Of a stretch of 62,068 nucleotides of DNA, positions 17,458-25,854 are shown piece by piece; the stretch's first letter is position 1, and each line of letters begins with the position of its first letter. The DNA lies in contig JBCCEF010000026.1 in the NCBI GenBank assembly GCA_039030395.1, positions 1 to 62,068 on the forward strand, in the 5' to 3' direction. The notes under the pieces were generated by a model. The model ran no database searches. It worked only from the letters and a program-made list of their open reading frames with translations, and was not told where the DNA came from. The position numbers and the translations under genes were made by a program. The stretch comes from Acidobacteriota bacterium (GTDB taxonomy: Bacteria; Acidobacteriota; Thermoanaerobaculia; Multivoradales; JBCCEF01).

Positions 17458-19125
17458 TCAGCGGGTCGTGGCGACGGCGTCGATCACCCACCACTCGGGA
17501 AGGTTGTCGTGCTGGAAGAGCGCTGACGGTTTGGCGTCACGCACTCGCACGCTCAAGCCGACACTGCGCTTCGATTCCCACAGGAAGGTGTAGGGCAGAC
17601 GCTGGTTCAAGATCTCCTGCATCTCCAGCAGCAGGGGTTCGGCGTCGGCCAGTTCCACCTGCACGGCGATCTCGTCCAAGATCTCGTCCACCCGCTCGTC
17701 CGAGAAACTGACGAAGTTGTTCCCCATGTCGGGGATCTTTCGGCTGTGGAAGGCGTAGCGAAAGTCCATGGTGGTGGGAAAGGTCCAGCCCATCACAACG
17801 GCGTCGAAGTCGCGCTCGTCTTTACGGGCTATGAAGTTCTGAAAGTCGATGACCTGGGGGGTGACGTCGATCCCGATGCGTTTGAGTTGGCTCTGGATCA
17901 TCACGGTGGCATCCAGTCGCTGGCGATTGCCCACATTGGTGATCAGCTCGAAGGCGAAGGGTTCGCCGTCGCGGTCGAGAATGCCGTCGCCGTCAGTGTC
18001 CTGCCAGCCGTGATTCGCCAGGATTTCCTTCGCTCTCGACGGGTTGTAGGGGTAGGGCTCGAGCTGGTCGTTGTGGATCCAGACATTTTGCAGAATCGGC
18101 GAGTCCGAAACCCGGCCGGCATCGCCCCACAGGGCCTCCACCAGGGTGACGCGGTCGATCGCCAACGTGAGGGCCTGGCGCACTTCCTGGGCCTGGAACA
18201 TCGGATGCTTCTGGTTCCAGCCGATGAAGATGAAGCTTGGACCCCAGTACTGCAGCAGTCTCACGCCCTCCGATTCCTTCAGACGGTCGAGCTGATCCGG
18301 TGCCGGGTTGCTCGCCATGTCGATCTGACCGGCGAGGAGCTGAGAGATTTGGTTGGACTGGTCGGTGACGATGCGGAAGACCACCCGGTCGAGGTACGGC
18401 TGCACCGGGTCCCAGTACTCGGGGTTGCGTTCCAGCACGATCTCCTGCTGCGGCGACCAGGAGGCGATCAGGAACGGGCCGCCGAAGACGGCGTTGTCGC
18501 GAAACCACTCGCTGCGTTGCCGCCACTCGGAAAAGGGAATCTCCGACCAGCGGTGCTTCGGCAGGACGTAGCTCTCGTTGAGGTGGAGCATCTGGTTCGG
18601 GTACACCCGGTCGAAGTGGAATCGAACGGTGTGCGGATCCACCACCTCGACGTCGGTGATCGACTCTTTGTACTCCACCGTGTCCCAGGCGACATCGGGA
18701 TCGATCTGCGCCTGCCACGAGAACCGCACGTCCTCGGCGGTGATCGGGGCGCCATCGCTCCAGCGGGCGGTCTTGCGCAGCTTGAAAGTGGCCGTCTTAT
18801 GGTCCTCGGACCATTCCCAGCTCTCCGCCAGACTCGGTGTGAAACTGGGCGGGCCGTCCTCGAAATCCGCCTGCTCTCGGGCGAGCTGCGGGAAGACGTG
18901 GCGCAGGACCAGTTCCGTCGGCCGGTTGGAGGACACGATCAGCGGATTGAAGCCGCTGATGTCGGCGCTGGTGGCGATGATGATCGATCCGCCCCGCTTC
19001 GGTTCGTTGTCCTGCGGCGGGTCCTGCTCCGGCGCGCTCCGCGGACCGCAGCCGGCCAAAAGTAGGGAAAGGCTCAGGGCGGCGAGGGCGGTGGCGGCGA
19101 GGAGCGGAAGGAGTTTTGTCTTCAT
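17458..19125 (-). CDS. Peptide ABC transporter substrate-binding lipoprotein (SBP family 5)
   Basis: A 555-residue lipoprotein. The start at MKTKLLPLLAATAL gives a signal peptide with lipobox LLLAGC. A 20-residue in-frame extension to 19185 was rejected because it would precede the signal. The body has the family 5 pattern: GGSIIIATSADISGFNPL, FTPSLAESWEWSEDHKTATFKLRKTARWSDGAPITAEDVRFSW and LTLAIDRVTLVEALWG. It captures oligopeptides or similar ligands for the DppB/DppC-like permeases that follow. Specificity unknown. Confidence 0.93.
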   Translation of the reverse strand: MKTKLLPLLAATALAALSLSLLLAGCGPRSAPEQDPPQDNEPKRGGSIIIATSADISGFNPLIVSSNRPTELVLRHVFPQLAREQADFEDGPPSFTPSLAESWEWSEDHKTATFKLRKTARWSDGAPITAEDVRFSWQAQIDPDVAWDTVEYKESITDVEVVDPHTVRFHFDRVYPNQMLHLNESYVLPKHRWSEIPFSEWRQRSEWFRDNAVFGGPFLIASWSPQQEIVLERNPEYWDPVQPYLDRVVFRIVTDQSNQISQLLAGQIDMASNPAPDQLDRLKESEGVRLLQYWGPSFIFIGWNQKHPMFQAQEVRQALTLAIDRVTLVEALWGDAGRVSDSPILQNVWIHNDQLEPYPYNPSRAKEILANHGWQDTDGDGILDRDGEPFAFELITNVGNRQRLDATVMIQSQLKRIGIDVTPQVIDFQNFIARKDERDFDAVVMGWTFPTTMDFRYAFHSRKIPDMGNNFVSFSDERVDEILDEIAVQVELADAEPLLLEMQEILNQRLPYTFLWESKRSVGLSVRVRDAKPSALFQHDNLPEWWVIDAVATTR

Positions 19126-19183
19126 GGTGTAGACGCATCCTACCGGATTGTTCGCCCGCCACCCGACCCGTGAAAGAAAGCAC

Positions 19184-19210
19184 AAGAAAACCGCCCGGAA
19201 TGCCGGGCGG
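19184..19210 (-). terminator. Intrinsic terminator downstream of hsp20
   Basis: Read on the minus strand, this is a perfect 8-base stem CCGCCCGG / CCGGGCGG with a CATT loop, followed by TTTTCTT. This is a standard rho-independent terminator and should end the hsp20 transcript before the SBP gene at 19125. Confidence 0.75.
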
Positions 19211-19252
19211 TGGAGGGTCTGATGGAGGGCTTTCGTTCGGCACCCCGCGCCC

Positions 19253-19370
19253 GAGCCCGAAGGGCGAGGCGGCAGCGGAGCTGCCGAGGACGGGGTGAGC
19301 CCGAAAGTGTTCTTTCGGGCGAGGGGCGGACCGCGTGCGGGCGCCCAGCCCCCTGGCGATCATCAGCCTG
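19253..19370 (+). repeat. Composite dispersed repeat, copy 2
   Basis: Module one is well conserved: GAGCCCGAAGGGCGAGGCGG, the GCAGCGGAGCTGC hairpin, GAGGACGGGGTGAG, CCGAAAGTGTTCTTTCGG and GCGCCCAGCCCCCT. It ends GATCATCAGCCTGCA and runs into the stop codon region of hsp20 on the opposite strand. Module two (the stem-loop) is absent here. Confidence 0.75.
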
Positions 19371-19812
19371 CAATCTCAATCTTGCGCGGCTTGGACTCCT
19401 CGGCCTTCGGTAGTTCGATGGTCAGCAGGCCGTCAGAGAAGGACGCGTTCACTTGATCCGTTTGGACGTTCGAAGGCAGGGTAAAGGAGCGCGAGAAGGA
19501 ACCGTAGGCGCGCTCGATGCGGTGGTAGCTCTCGCGCGAGCTGTCCTGCTCGAATTTGCGCTCGCCGCGCAGGGTGATCATGCGGTTTTCGAGGGTGATG
19601 TCCACGTCCTCGCGCTTCATCCCCGGCAGCTCGACGAAAAGGGTCAATGCCTCGTCGGTCTCGCGCACGTCCACCGACGGGATCCAGCTACGGTTGGACA
19701 CTTCCTCGCTCGGCCGCGACAGGGAGAAGGCGTCGCCAAAACTCTGGTCAAAGAAGCGGTGCAGGCTGTTGCGGAAGAGGTCGGGGGTGGTGCGAACCAT
19801 TCCATTGCTCAT
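19363..19812 (-). CDS. Hsp20/alpha-crystallin small heat shock protein
   Basis: A 149-residue ATP-independent holdase chaperone. The alpha-crystallin domain (about 42-138) has WIPSVDVRETDEALTLFVELPGMKREDVDITLENRMITLRGERK and the GSFSRSFTLPSNV segment. The conserved strand FSDGLLTIELPKAE holds the GxLxxxxPK-type motif. The IEIAG tail is the I-x-I/V oligomerisation motif. It is monocistronic, with its own terminator at 19184-19210. No CIRCE element was recognised upstream. The final codons abut a copy of the dispersed repeat, so the native tail may have been altered. Confidence 0.93.
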   Translation of the reverse strand: MSNGMVRTTPDLFRNSLHRFFDQSFGDAFSLSRPSEEVSNRSWIPSVDVRETDEALTLFVELPGMKREDVDITLENRMITLRGERKFEQDSSRESYHRIERAYGSFSRSFTLPSNVQTDQVNASFSDGLLTIELPKAEESKPRKIEIAG

Positions 19813-19994
19813 AGCTTTCTGTCTCCTGAGGACCTGCCGACGCCGGGTCGGTTCAGCTCCTGGGTTGGTTCAAGCAGCGCTCAGATCCACTCGATCTTGG
19901 CGCAATCGTAGTGATTAACGCTAAGGTAATGCCGTTCATTCCCGGAAATTGAAAAAATTTTAGTAAATCCAGCTAAGATTCTGGTGGAGGTAGT

Positions 19995-21407
19995 TTGACA
20001 ATCCCGGTGCTATTCTTGAAAACCGCCATGGCCTCCGCGACCCAATCCTCCCGCCGCCTGCTCTTTGGCTCCATCGCCTTCGGCCTTTTCGTGCTCTTCG
20101 AGCTGGCGCTCTTCGGGGTGTTGATCTTCCAGTCCCTCTCGAAGCGCGAAGTGAACAAGGTGTTGCTCGAAACCCAAGCCGAAGCGCAGCTCCTGGCGGA
20201 TCAGATCGCCAGCGGGGCGGAGAGCCAGCGCGATCCGGATCTGTTCACGGCGGTGGCTTCCCAGCGGCTGGTGACCACCCTGATCGAAGAGATCCTGCAC
20301 GAGAAGAAACTGGTGAAGCACATGCGGATCCTCGACGCCGAAGGCACGCTGGTGTGGGAGGGCTACAGCGAGCAGACTCGGCGGGTGCGGCCTTTCCCGG
20401 AGGGCGATGAACTGGCGGCCGGTGAGCGGCGGGTGTCAGAGGTGGTCAATGAATGGGAGGAGCCCTTCGAGCGGGTGGAGGTACCGATCGACGTGTTCGG
20501 AACCTTGCAGGTGGGGATCAACCCGGACGAGCTGGCGGCACGCCTCGGCGTATTGCGCCAGGATCTGATCCGCCAAGCGGTGATCATCGGCGCCGTTTCG
20601 ATCCTGCTCCTGCTCACCGCTTACGCGGTGATCTGGCGCTTGGCGCGCAAGACCAGCCGACTCGAAGAGCAGGCCGCCGAGGCGGAGCGGCTGGCCTATA
20701 TCGGAACCCTGGCGTCGGGCCTGGCGCACGAGATCCGCAACCCCTTGAATTCTTTGAACCTCAACATGCAGATGTTGCAAGAGGACGAGGCCGATGCCGG
20801 CAACCAGCGTCTACTTTCGATCACCCGCTCGGAAATTGGGCGGCTGGAAGGCCTGGTGACGGACTTTCTATCCTACGCCCGGCCGCGCCCGCCGGAGGTG
20901 GAGACGGTGGCCGTCGCCGGTTTGTTGGAACGCACCCGGCAGCTCCTGGTCGGCACCGCTCGGCGAGCGGAGGTGGATTTCGAGGTGGTGGACCGCACCG
21001 GTGGCGCGTCCCTCGAGGTGGATGCGGAGCAGCTCGGTCAGTTGCTCCTCAACCTGGCCCAGAATGCCCTGTCGGCGGTGGAAGAGGTGGAGCGGCCGGG
21101 AAAGATCTGGCTGCGGGCGAAGGCCGAAGGCGAGGCGGTGGTGCTGTCGGTAGAAGACAACGGCGCGGGCCTCGGCGATGCCGATCGCGAGCGCCTCTTC
21201 GACCTTTTCTATTCCAACCGCAAGGGCGGCACCGGCTTGGGCCTCGCCATCGTCCAGCGCATTGCGGCGGCCCACGGCGGCCGGGTCGTGGTGGCTGATC
21301 GACCCGGCGGCGGCACCATCATGTCCGTGCACCTGCCGCAGGCGCGCGGCAAGGCACCGTCGCCGGCCTCCGTGCCGGCGGCGGCGCTAAGCGCGGGGCA
21401 CCGCTAG
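19995..21407 (+). CDS. Membrane sensor histidine kinase
   Basis: A 470-residue kinase. TM1 lies at about 22-45, an extracytoplasmic sensor region of about 140 residues follows, then TM2 (VIIGAVSILLLLTAYAVIWRL). HisKA has the phospho-acceptor in LASGLAHEIRNPLNSLNLNMQML. HATPase_c has the N box LLLNLAQNALSAVEE, the G1 box SVEDNGAGL and the G2 box GGTGLGLAIVQRIA. A start at TTG 19995 has GGAGG four bases upstream; ATG 20028 is an alternative that trims 11 residues. No response regulator is adjacent on this strand. Its end overlaps the convergent zinc-ribbon gene by 21 bases. Confidence 0.9.
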   Translation: MTIPVLFLKTAMASATQSSRRLLFGSIAFGLFVLFELALFGVLIFQSLSKREVNKVLLETQAEAQLLADQIASGAESQRDPDLFTAVASQRLVTTLIEEILHEKKLVKHMRILDAEGTLVWEGYSEQTRRVRPFPEGDELAAGERRVSEVVNEWEEPFERVEVPIDVFGTLQVGINPDELAARLGVLRQDLIRQAVIIGAVSILLLLTAYAVIWRLARKTSRLEEQAAEAERLAYIGTLASGLAHEIRNPLNSLNLNMQMLQEDEADAGNQRLLSITRSEIGRLEGLVTDFLSYARPRPPEVETVAVAGLLERTRQLLVGTARRAEVDFEVVDRTGGASLEVDAEQLGQLLLNLAQNALSAVEEVERPGKIWLRAKAEGEAVVLSVEDNGAGLGDADRERLFDLFYSNRKGGTGLGLAIVQRIAAAHGGRVVVADRPGGGTIMSVHLPQARGKAPSPASVPAAALSAGHR

Positions 21408-21557
21408 GGCGTCGAAGTCGTCGGGGGAGAGGAACTGGTCGAGGTCTTCATTGCCACACATCGGGCAGAGACACTCGAGCAGGTCCGTGTCCTTCCACTC
21501 AAAGACATAGACGGGCGATTCGCATTCCAGGCAGATCAGGTAGTCCGGTGCGCTCAT
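21387..21557 (-). CDS. 56-residue zinc-ribbon-like protein
   Basis: A small open frame with two CxxC knuckles: Cys9/Cys12 (YLICLECES) and Cys31/Cys34 (ECLCPMCGNE), 18 residues apart, which is the geometry of a zinc ribbon. The rest is acidic (DLDQFLSPDDFDAL). It starts at ATG 21557, only 19 bases after the stop of the MglA-like GTPase, with a GGTAGGAT-like ribosome binding site inside that gap. It is therefore probably the last gene of the roadblock/GTPase operon. The convergent kinase gene overlaps its last 21 bases. It could bind the GTPase or be a regulator; no function is claimed. Confidence 0.65.
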   Translation of the reverse strand: MSAPDYLICLECESPVYVFEWKDTDLLECLCPMCGNEDLDQFLSPDDFDALAVPRA

Positions 21558-21576
21558 CAGGCCCACGATCCTACCT

Positions 21577-23103
21577 TCACGTCCTAGCGATTTCGACCAA
21601 GGAGTCGACGATTCCCGGTGCCGTGGTCTGTGACCTCCGGCGGCTGAGCTCTGCGGCCAACTCGGTCCGGTCTCCCGCCCAGGTCCTCAAGCCGTCGGCC
21701 AGGGCTCTCGGCAGATCCCGTACCGGCCGTTCGCTGTCCGTTTCGGCCCTTTCCTCACCGGACTCCGGCTCGGCGGGGGTCGTCGGCATCAGGCCGGTGA
21801 AGACCCAGCGGCCGTCTTCCGGCCCGACACTGTCCAGGTTGGGGTGGAGGGGGTCCAGTTCCGGGCGATCGCGCAAGGTCATCAGAGCCTCGGCAGCGGT
21901 CACCAGGCGGTGGGCGAGTTCCGTCGCTTCGCCGTTGGCGAAAGCGTCAAGGAGGAGTCCCCGCAGGGTCGCGCTGCGGCCGACGACCTGCCACAGTCGC
22001 CACCGGCGGAGCGAGTCCTCGGCGAGCACGATGCAGCGCTTCGAAGACAGAAGACCGCCGAGACGCGAGTGCCAGCGCGCCCAAGCGATCAGCCGCTGGC
22101 GGCCGGTTTCGAGCTGATCGTAGCGAGCGCCGGGCGGTGAGTGAATGAGCCACCGGGGATTTCCCACGTCGGCCCAGCCGCCACCGGTGAGGCGGCCCAT
22201 GCGCGCGGTATCGGGCTCGGCCTCGTGCAGGATGATGCGCCCGCCGATGGGGGGCCAGATCATGCCGCCGGGGATCGACGGGTCGGGGGGGCGCGGCACC
22301 GCCTCGTGGCGGTCGCCGTGGGAGTGCGGATCCGCTGCCCGCGGTTCGTGCACCTGCGGCCCCGTCGGTCGGGCGACCGGTTCTTGGGTCGTCCCTTGCG
22401 GAGGGCCTGCGGCGGGCACTTCCTGGCGCGGCTGGGCGCCGGCCAGCCGGAGCGGCATCTCGCCTTCCATCGCCTGCAGGGCGCCCAGCAGGTCAGCGGC
22501 GTTGTCGACCGCCGGCGAGCCCTCGGCCAGAACGCCGAGGCGGGTCATCTCGCGGGCCCGGTCAAGCGCTAGCCGGACGGCGAGGATGAAAGTCTCGCGG
22601 ATACCTCGGCCCTGGGACGCCACCGACTCGGTCACCGCCACCAGGTTTCCCGAGGAGAGTCGCTCGCGCACTCGATCGAGGGACAAGGCGCCGGGCAGAT
22701 CTCGTTTGTTGGCTTGGAGGATGACCGCCGGACGCGGCTCGATGGGATTCAGCAGGGCATTCAGTTGATCGAGCGCCTCGAGATCGGCATCTAGGCACTC
22801 CTCGACGGTGTCGGCGACAAAGACGATCGCGTCGGCGGACTCCAGCAGAGCCCGCCGACGAGGCCACAGGCTCGTCTGGCCGGGTACGGTGACCACCTGG
22901 CAGCGGATGGACCTGCCGTCGAAGCGGCCGCCGACGTAGTCCAGCCAATCAAAATAGAGGGTCCTTCCTTCCGATTCGCCGGCGCACACCACCTCGCGAC
23001 CGAGGCTCTTTCCGAGGGCTATGAGACTCGAAGTCTTTCCAGCCTGGGGCGGCCCGTCGTAGACGATACGGACGACCAGTTGACCCTGATCGAGGATGGC
23101 CAT
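21577..23103 (-). CDS. MglA-like small GTPase with long C-terminal extension
   Basis: A 508-residue protein. Residues about 8-195 form a Ras-like GTPase of the MglA/SRPRB-like group. The P-loop is VYDGPPQAGKTSS, the switch II region is VVTVPGQTSLWPRRR (DxxG replaced by PGQ), the base-recognition motif is LQANKRDLPGA, and EALDQLNALL precedes it. A Pro/Gly-rich linker (about 215-290) leads to a C-terminal domain (about 290-440) that I do not recognise. MglA proteins switch polarity or localise machinery and are controlled by roadblock GAPs. Two roadblock genes lie directly upstream, so a functional pairing is likely. Confidence 0.82.
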   Translation of the reverse strand: MAILDQGQLVVRIVYDGPPQAGKTSSLIALGKSLGREVVCAGESEGRTLYFDWLDYVGGRFDGRSIRCQVVTVPGQTSLWPRRRALLESADAIVFVADTVEECLDADLEALDQLNALLNPIEPRPAVILQANKRDLPGALSLDRVRERLSSGNLVAVTESVASQGRGIRETFILAVRLALDRAREMTRLGVLAEGSPAVDNAADLLGALQAMEGEMPLRLAGAQPRQEVPAAGPPQGTTQEPVARPTGPQVHEPRAADPHSHGDRHEAVPRPPDPSIPGGMIWPPIGGRIILHEAEPDTARMGRLTGGGWADVGNPRWLIHSPPGARYDQLETGRQRLIAWARWHSRLGGLLSSKRCIVLAEDSLRRWRLWQVVGRSATLRGLLLDAFANGEATELAHRLVTAAEALMTLRDRPELDPLHPNLDSVGPEDGRWVFTGLMPTTPAEPESGEERAETDSERPVRDLPRALADGLRTWAGDRTELAAELSRRRSQTTAPGIVDSLVEIART

Positions 23104-23179
23104 GATGCAAAGAGTCGAGAAGGTGGACGCCCCGGGTGCCGATCCGCCCCGGGACGGGAGCGCCTTCTGCCGACTCGAC

Positions 23180-23548
23180 TCAGGCCAGTTCGCCGATGTA
23201 GCGGGCGACCGCCGAGCGAACGATCGCCAGGTTGGTGGTGGACCGGTCGGCGGCCAGGTAGAGGAACGAGCCCTTGCCGATCAGCTTGATCAGGTGGATC
23301 TGATCGCTGAGCGTCAGCAGCATGTCCTCGAGGTCGGACTTGAGGCCCAGGCTGTGGATGGTCTTGAGCTTCAACTTGACCATCTCGCTGTTGTAGGCAC
23401 TCGCCGTCGACAGGTCGAAGTCCGGTCGCTCGCTGCGCGTGGCCAGGGTCATTCCCGAGTCCATGTCGACCAGCGACGCGCCGATGAAGCCGTTCACATC
23501 GGCCTTGATTTTGTCGATCACCGCGTTCATTTCTTGTTCCGTTGCCAT
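23180..23548 (-). CDS. Roadblock/LC7 domain protein (MglB-like), first copy by coordinate
   Basis: A 122-residue roadblock protein. An N-terminal helix (MNAVIDKIKADVNGFIGASLVDMDSG) is followed by the strand ASLVDMDSGMTLATRS, a central helix with NSEMVKLKLKTIHSLGL, and EDMLLTLSDQIHLIKLIGKGSFLYLAADRSTTNLA. It has its own strong ribosome binding site (AGGAGGAAATGAC before ATG 23548). It likely forms a homo- or heterodimer with its neighbour and acts on the MglA-like GTPase. It is also in frame with the upstream response-regulator reading frame, which has no stop before it. Confidence 0.88.
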   Translation of the reverse strand: MATEQEMNAVIDKIKADVNGFIGASLVDMDSGMTLATRSERPDFDLSTASAYNSEMVKLKLKTIHSLGLKSDLEDMLLTLSDQIHLIKLIGKGSFLYLAADRSTTNLAIVRSAVARYIGELA

Positions 23549-24673
23549 GTCATTTCCTCCTAGGTTTTGATTTGTTAGATGACCAGGTTCTTCTCGGCCT
23601 GGCCGAGCTGGTGACGGCCCATCGCCAGATTGGCCCGGTTCTTGTCGAGCACCAGATAGATGAACAGGCCGTCGTTGTTCGACAGGGGACGAATCAGGTG
23701 ATACTGCCTGCTCAGGGTGATCAGGATGTCGTCGATCTCGTCGTCCAGCGCCAGCGACTTCATTGTCGCCCGCTTCGCCCGCACCACTTCCGTGTTGCCG
23801 GCCGCCGCCACTTCCAGATCCATCTGACCCCCGCCGTGCGATCCCAGCATCATGCCGCTGTTGCTGTCCACGATGCAGGACCCCACGAACCCGGTGATGT
23901 CGCCCAGAACTTCCAGAGTTTCGTTCACGTTCGCCATATTCACTCTCCTCTTTCGATTGCGGAGTTTCGGAGAACTCCGATGAACCCCTCTCTTGCTGCA
24001 TCCTGGATTCGTCCAGGCGTTGCAAGCCCTCCAACATCAACTCCTGCCACGGAACCTCGATCGAGGCCTCGGCGGCGACGGCACCGGGTTCGGTGCTGAA
24101 GTCGCCTCCTCCCCAGGTCAAGACCTCGTAGGCTGCTTCGGCGCCGACCTGATCTCCCAGGGCGGCATGGACGATGTCTCCGTTGGAGAACCACAACTGA
24201 CCCTGTTGCGCACCGTTGCGCAGCGTCAGCGCGCCGGTGAAGCGGGACAGGGCGTAGATTTGAACCAGATCCGGCAGGGACATCAGCTCGACGGATCCGG
24301 AGAATCCCTGCGCCTGTTCGAGCGCGCGCTCCACCACCTTCAGAAGGTCGGCGGAGGGGAACGGCTTCTCCAGATACTCGATCGAACTCTTGCGGATCTC
24401 GAGCTGAACTTCCGATGTTCCATAGGCGGTCATCAGCACTGCCGCCAGCGCCGGTTTGACCTTGCGCGCGGCCACCAGCAAGTCGATGCCGCTCATCCCC
24501 GGCATCCGCAGGTCGGTGACCACCGCGTCGGGCGGATTCTCGCGGATCGCCGCCAGGGCCTCCTGCGGATCCGAGTAGGACGACGTCTCCCAGTCCGATC
24601 GTGCCTTGCCGAGCCGGCGGGCCAGGGTCCAGGCCAGGTCCTGCTCGTCATCGACCAGGAAGACGCGGGTCAC
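23180..24673 (-). CDS. Response regulator with DUF4388 (PATAN) domain; frame lacks its own stop
   Basis: Recognisable protein: residues 1-120 are a receiver (VFLVDDEQD, phospho-acceptor in VVTDLRMPGMSG, LMTAYGT, Lys in YLEKPF). Residues about 125-230 are a DUF4388/PATAN module (GFSGSVELMSLPDLVQIYALSRFTG to VPWQELMLEGLQRLDE). It starts at GTG 24673, overlapping the kinase stop by 4 bases. The expected end is near 23942, where a TGA lies in the neighbouring frame just before the roadblock ATG. As sequenced, the frame continues through the whole second roadblock gene out of phase and then into the first one in phase, ending at 23180. Either an indel removed the stop or a real fusion protein is made. 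The pairing with the kinase is firm; the 3' end is not. Confidence 0.7.
   Translation of the reverse strand: MTRVFLVDDEQDLAWTLARRLGKARSDWETSSYSDPQEALAAIRENPPDAVVTDLRMPGMSGIDLLVAARKVKPALAAVLMTAYGTSEVQLEIRKSSIEYLEKPFPSADLLKVVERALEQAQGFSGSVELMSLPDLVQIYALSRFTGALTLRNGAQQGQLWFSNGDIVHAALGDQVGAEAAYEVLTWGGGDFSTEPGAVAAEASIEVPWQELMLEGLQRLDESRMQQERGSSEFSETPQSKEESEYGERERNSGSSGRHHRVRGVLHRGQQQRHDAGIARRGSDGSGSGGGRQHGSGAGEAGDNEVAGAGRRDRRHPDHPEQAVSPDSSPVEQRRPVHLSGARQEPGQSGDGPSPARPGREEPGHLTNQNLGGNDMATEQEMNAVIDKIKADVNGFIGASLVDMDSGMTLATRSERPDFDLSTASAYNSEMVKLKLKTIHSLGLKSDLEDMLLTLSDQIHLIKLIGKGSFLYLAADRSTTNLAIVRSAVARYIGELA
23575..23937 (-). CDS. Roadblock/LC7 domain protein (MglB-like), second copy
   Basis: A 120-residue paralogue of the adjacent roadblock protein. 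The shared pattern is DITGFVGSCIVDSNSGMMLGS, NTEVVRAKRATMKSLAL, DDILITLSRQYHLIRPLSNNDGLFIYLVLDKNRANLAMGR. It starts at ATG 23937 with GAGGAG eight bases upstream; an alternative GTG at 23943 is less well placed. It is separated from the next roadblock gene by 26 bases. The response-regulator frame runs across this entire gene in another frame without a stop, which is unusual. Confidence 0.87.
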   Translation of the reverse strand: MANVNETLEVLGDITGFVGSCIVDSNSGMMLGSHGGGQMDLEVAAAGNTEVVRAKRATMKSLALDDEIDDILITLSRQYHLIRPLSNNDGLFIYLVLDKNRANLAMGRHQLGQAEKNLVI

Positions 24674-25809
24674 GGTGCGGCCTCCTCGAGCGGTGCGGCG
24701 GGCAGGGCGAGGGCGAAGACCGTCTCCCCCCGCCGAGAGCGGACTTCGAGGGAGCCGTGATTGCGCGAAGCCACCAGCCGGGCGACCGCCAAACCGAGTC
24801 CGGTGGAACCCGGCTTGGTGGTAAAGAATGGCTCGAACACCCGCGTCATCAGGTGGGCCGGAATGCCGGGGCCCCGATCGAGGACCTCGAACAATACCCG
24901 CTGGTGGTCGTCCGCGCCGGAGCGCACCCGTACCTCGACTTCCGAGGCCGGCTCGCCGGCTTCGACGGCGTTGAGGATCAGGGCTTTCAGGCAACTGGCG
25001 GTTTGTGGCGCGTCCGTCAACACGCGCGGCGCGCCGGGATCGATTTTGACCCGCACCTGGTCGCCGACGCCGGTCAGGGCGAGGGCGGTCTCGACCAGGA
25101 ACCGCGGTTGAATCGGCGAGGTGAGCGAGATCGCCGTACCGCCCAGGTCGAGGCAACTTTGCACCAGGCCCTCGAGGCGATCCACCAGCCTGCGGATCCG
25201 CACCGCGTACTCGACTAGTGGGCTGCCGGTGGGCAGCTCTTCGAGCAGTCCCTCCGCCAGGCCTTGTATCGCGGCAATGGGATTGCGCACTTCGTGGGCG
25301 AAGCCCGCCGCCAGCCGGCCGGTGGCCGCCTGGTATTCGATCTCTCGCATCCGCTCATCGAGCGACCGGCCGTCCTCCAGGCTGCGGAAGATGATCAAGG
25401 CACGAATGCCGCTGGCGGTCGGAAACTCGGTCCGCTGCGGCACGACCGTGAGGCCGATCTCCCGCGGCGTATCGTCTCCGGCCGGTACGAACACCGCGAG
25501 GCGGCGCTCCTCGCCGCCCTCAATTACCGCCCGTAGCGCTTCGACCATGGAGTCCTGGCCGAGAAAGCCTTCCAAGACCTCGCTGGTGTCGAGGTCCTCC
25601 ACGGTGATGCCAAGGGCGTCCAGGCCGGCTGAATTGATGTAGCGGACCCGCAACTTCCCGTCGAGAGCGATCACCCCGGCCGGCAGGAGTTCGAGAATGC
25701 CCTCTAGGGCGACGGCCTTCGCGGAGCCGGTTGCGCCACCGGCGGGTCTCGCCGGCGAGGCTGAGCCTTTGGGCGACGGGGGCTCCTTGAGGTGGATGAA
25801 CGGGGGCAC
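24670..25809 (-). CDS. Soluble PAS-containing sensor histidine kinase
   Basis: A 379-residue cytoplasmic kinase from GTG 25809. It has a PAS-like domain (about 35-150: ILELLPAGVIALDGKLRVRYINSAGLDALG). HisKA has His in AAGFAHEVRNPIAAIQGLAEGLL. HATPase has N box LKALILNAVEAGE, G1 LDRGPGIPAHLMTRVFEPFFTTK and G2 STGLGLAVARLV. An ATG at 25908 is in frame, but it lies upstream of the sigma-54 promoter at 25855-25873. GTG 25809 has GGAGA at a good distance, about 35 bases downstream of the predicted transcription start. It is the first gene of the response-regulator/roadblock/GTPase operon. Confidence 0.88.
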   Translation of the reverse strand: MPPFIHLKEPPSPKGSASPARPAGGATGSAKAVALEGILELLPAGVIALDGKLRVRYINSAGLDALGITVEDLDTSEVLEGFLGQDSMVEALRAVIEGGEERRLAVFVPAGDDTPREIGLTVVPQRTEFPTASGIRALIIFRSLEDGRSLDERMREIEYQAATGRLAAGFAHEVRNPIAAIQGLAEGLLEELPTGSPLVEYAVRIRRLVDRLEGLVQSCLDLGGTAISLTSPIQPRFLVETALALTGVGDQVRVKIDPGAPRVLTDAPQTASCLKALILNAVEAGEPASEVEVRVRSGADDHQRVLFEVLDRGPGIPAHLMTRVFEPFFTTKPGSTGLGLAVARLVASRNHGSLEVRSRRGETVFALALPAAPLEEAAP

Positions 25810-25854
25810 GTGGTCTTCTCCAGTGCCGAGCTGCGGCCCGGCTTGGTGGTGTAC

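Noticed and set aside
19949-19979. Promoter for the 19995 kinase (TTGAAA and TAAGAT)
   Set aside because: The spacing is 19 bases, longer than usual, and the region is AT-rich enough for chance matches.
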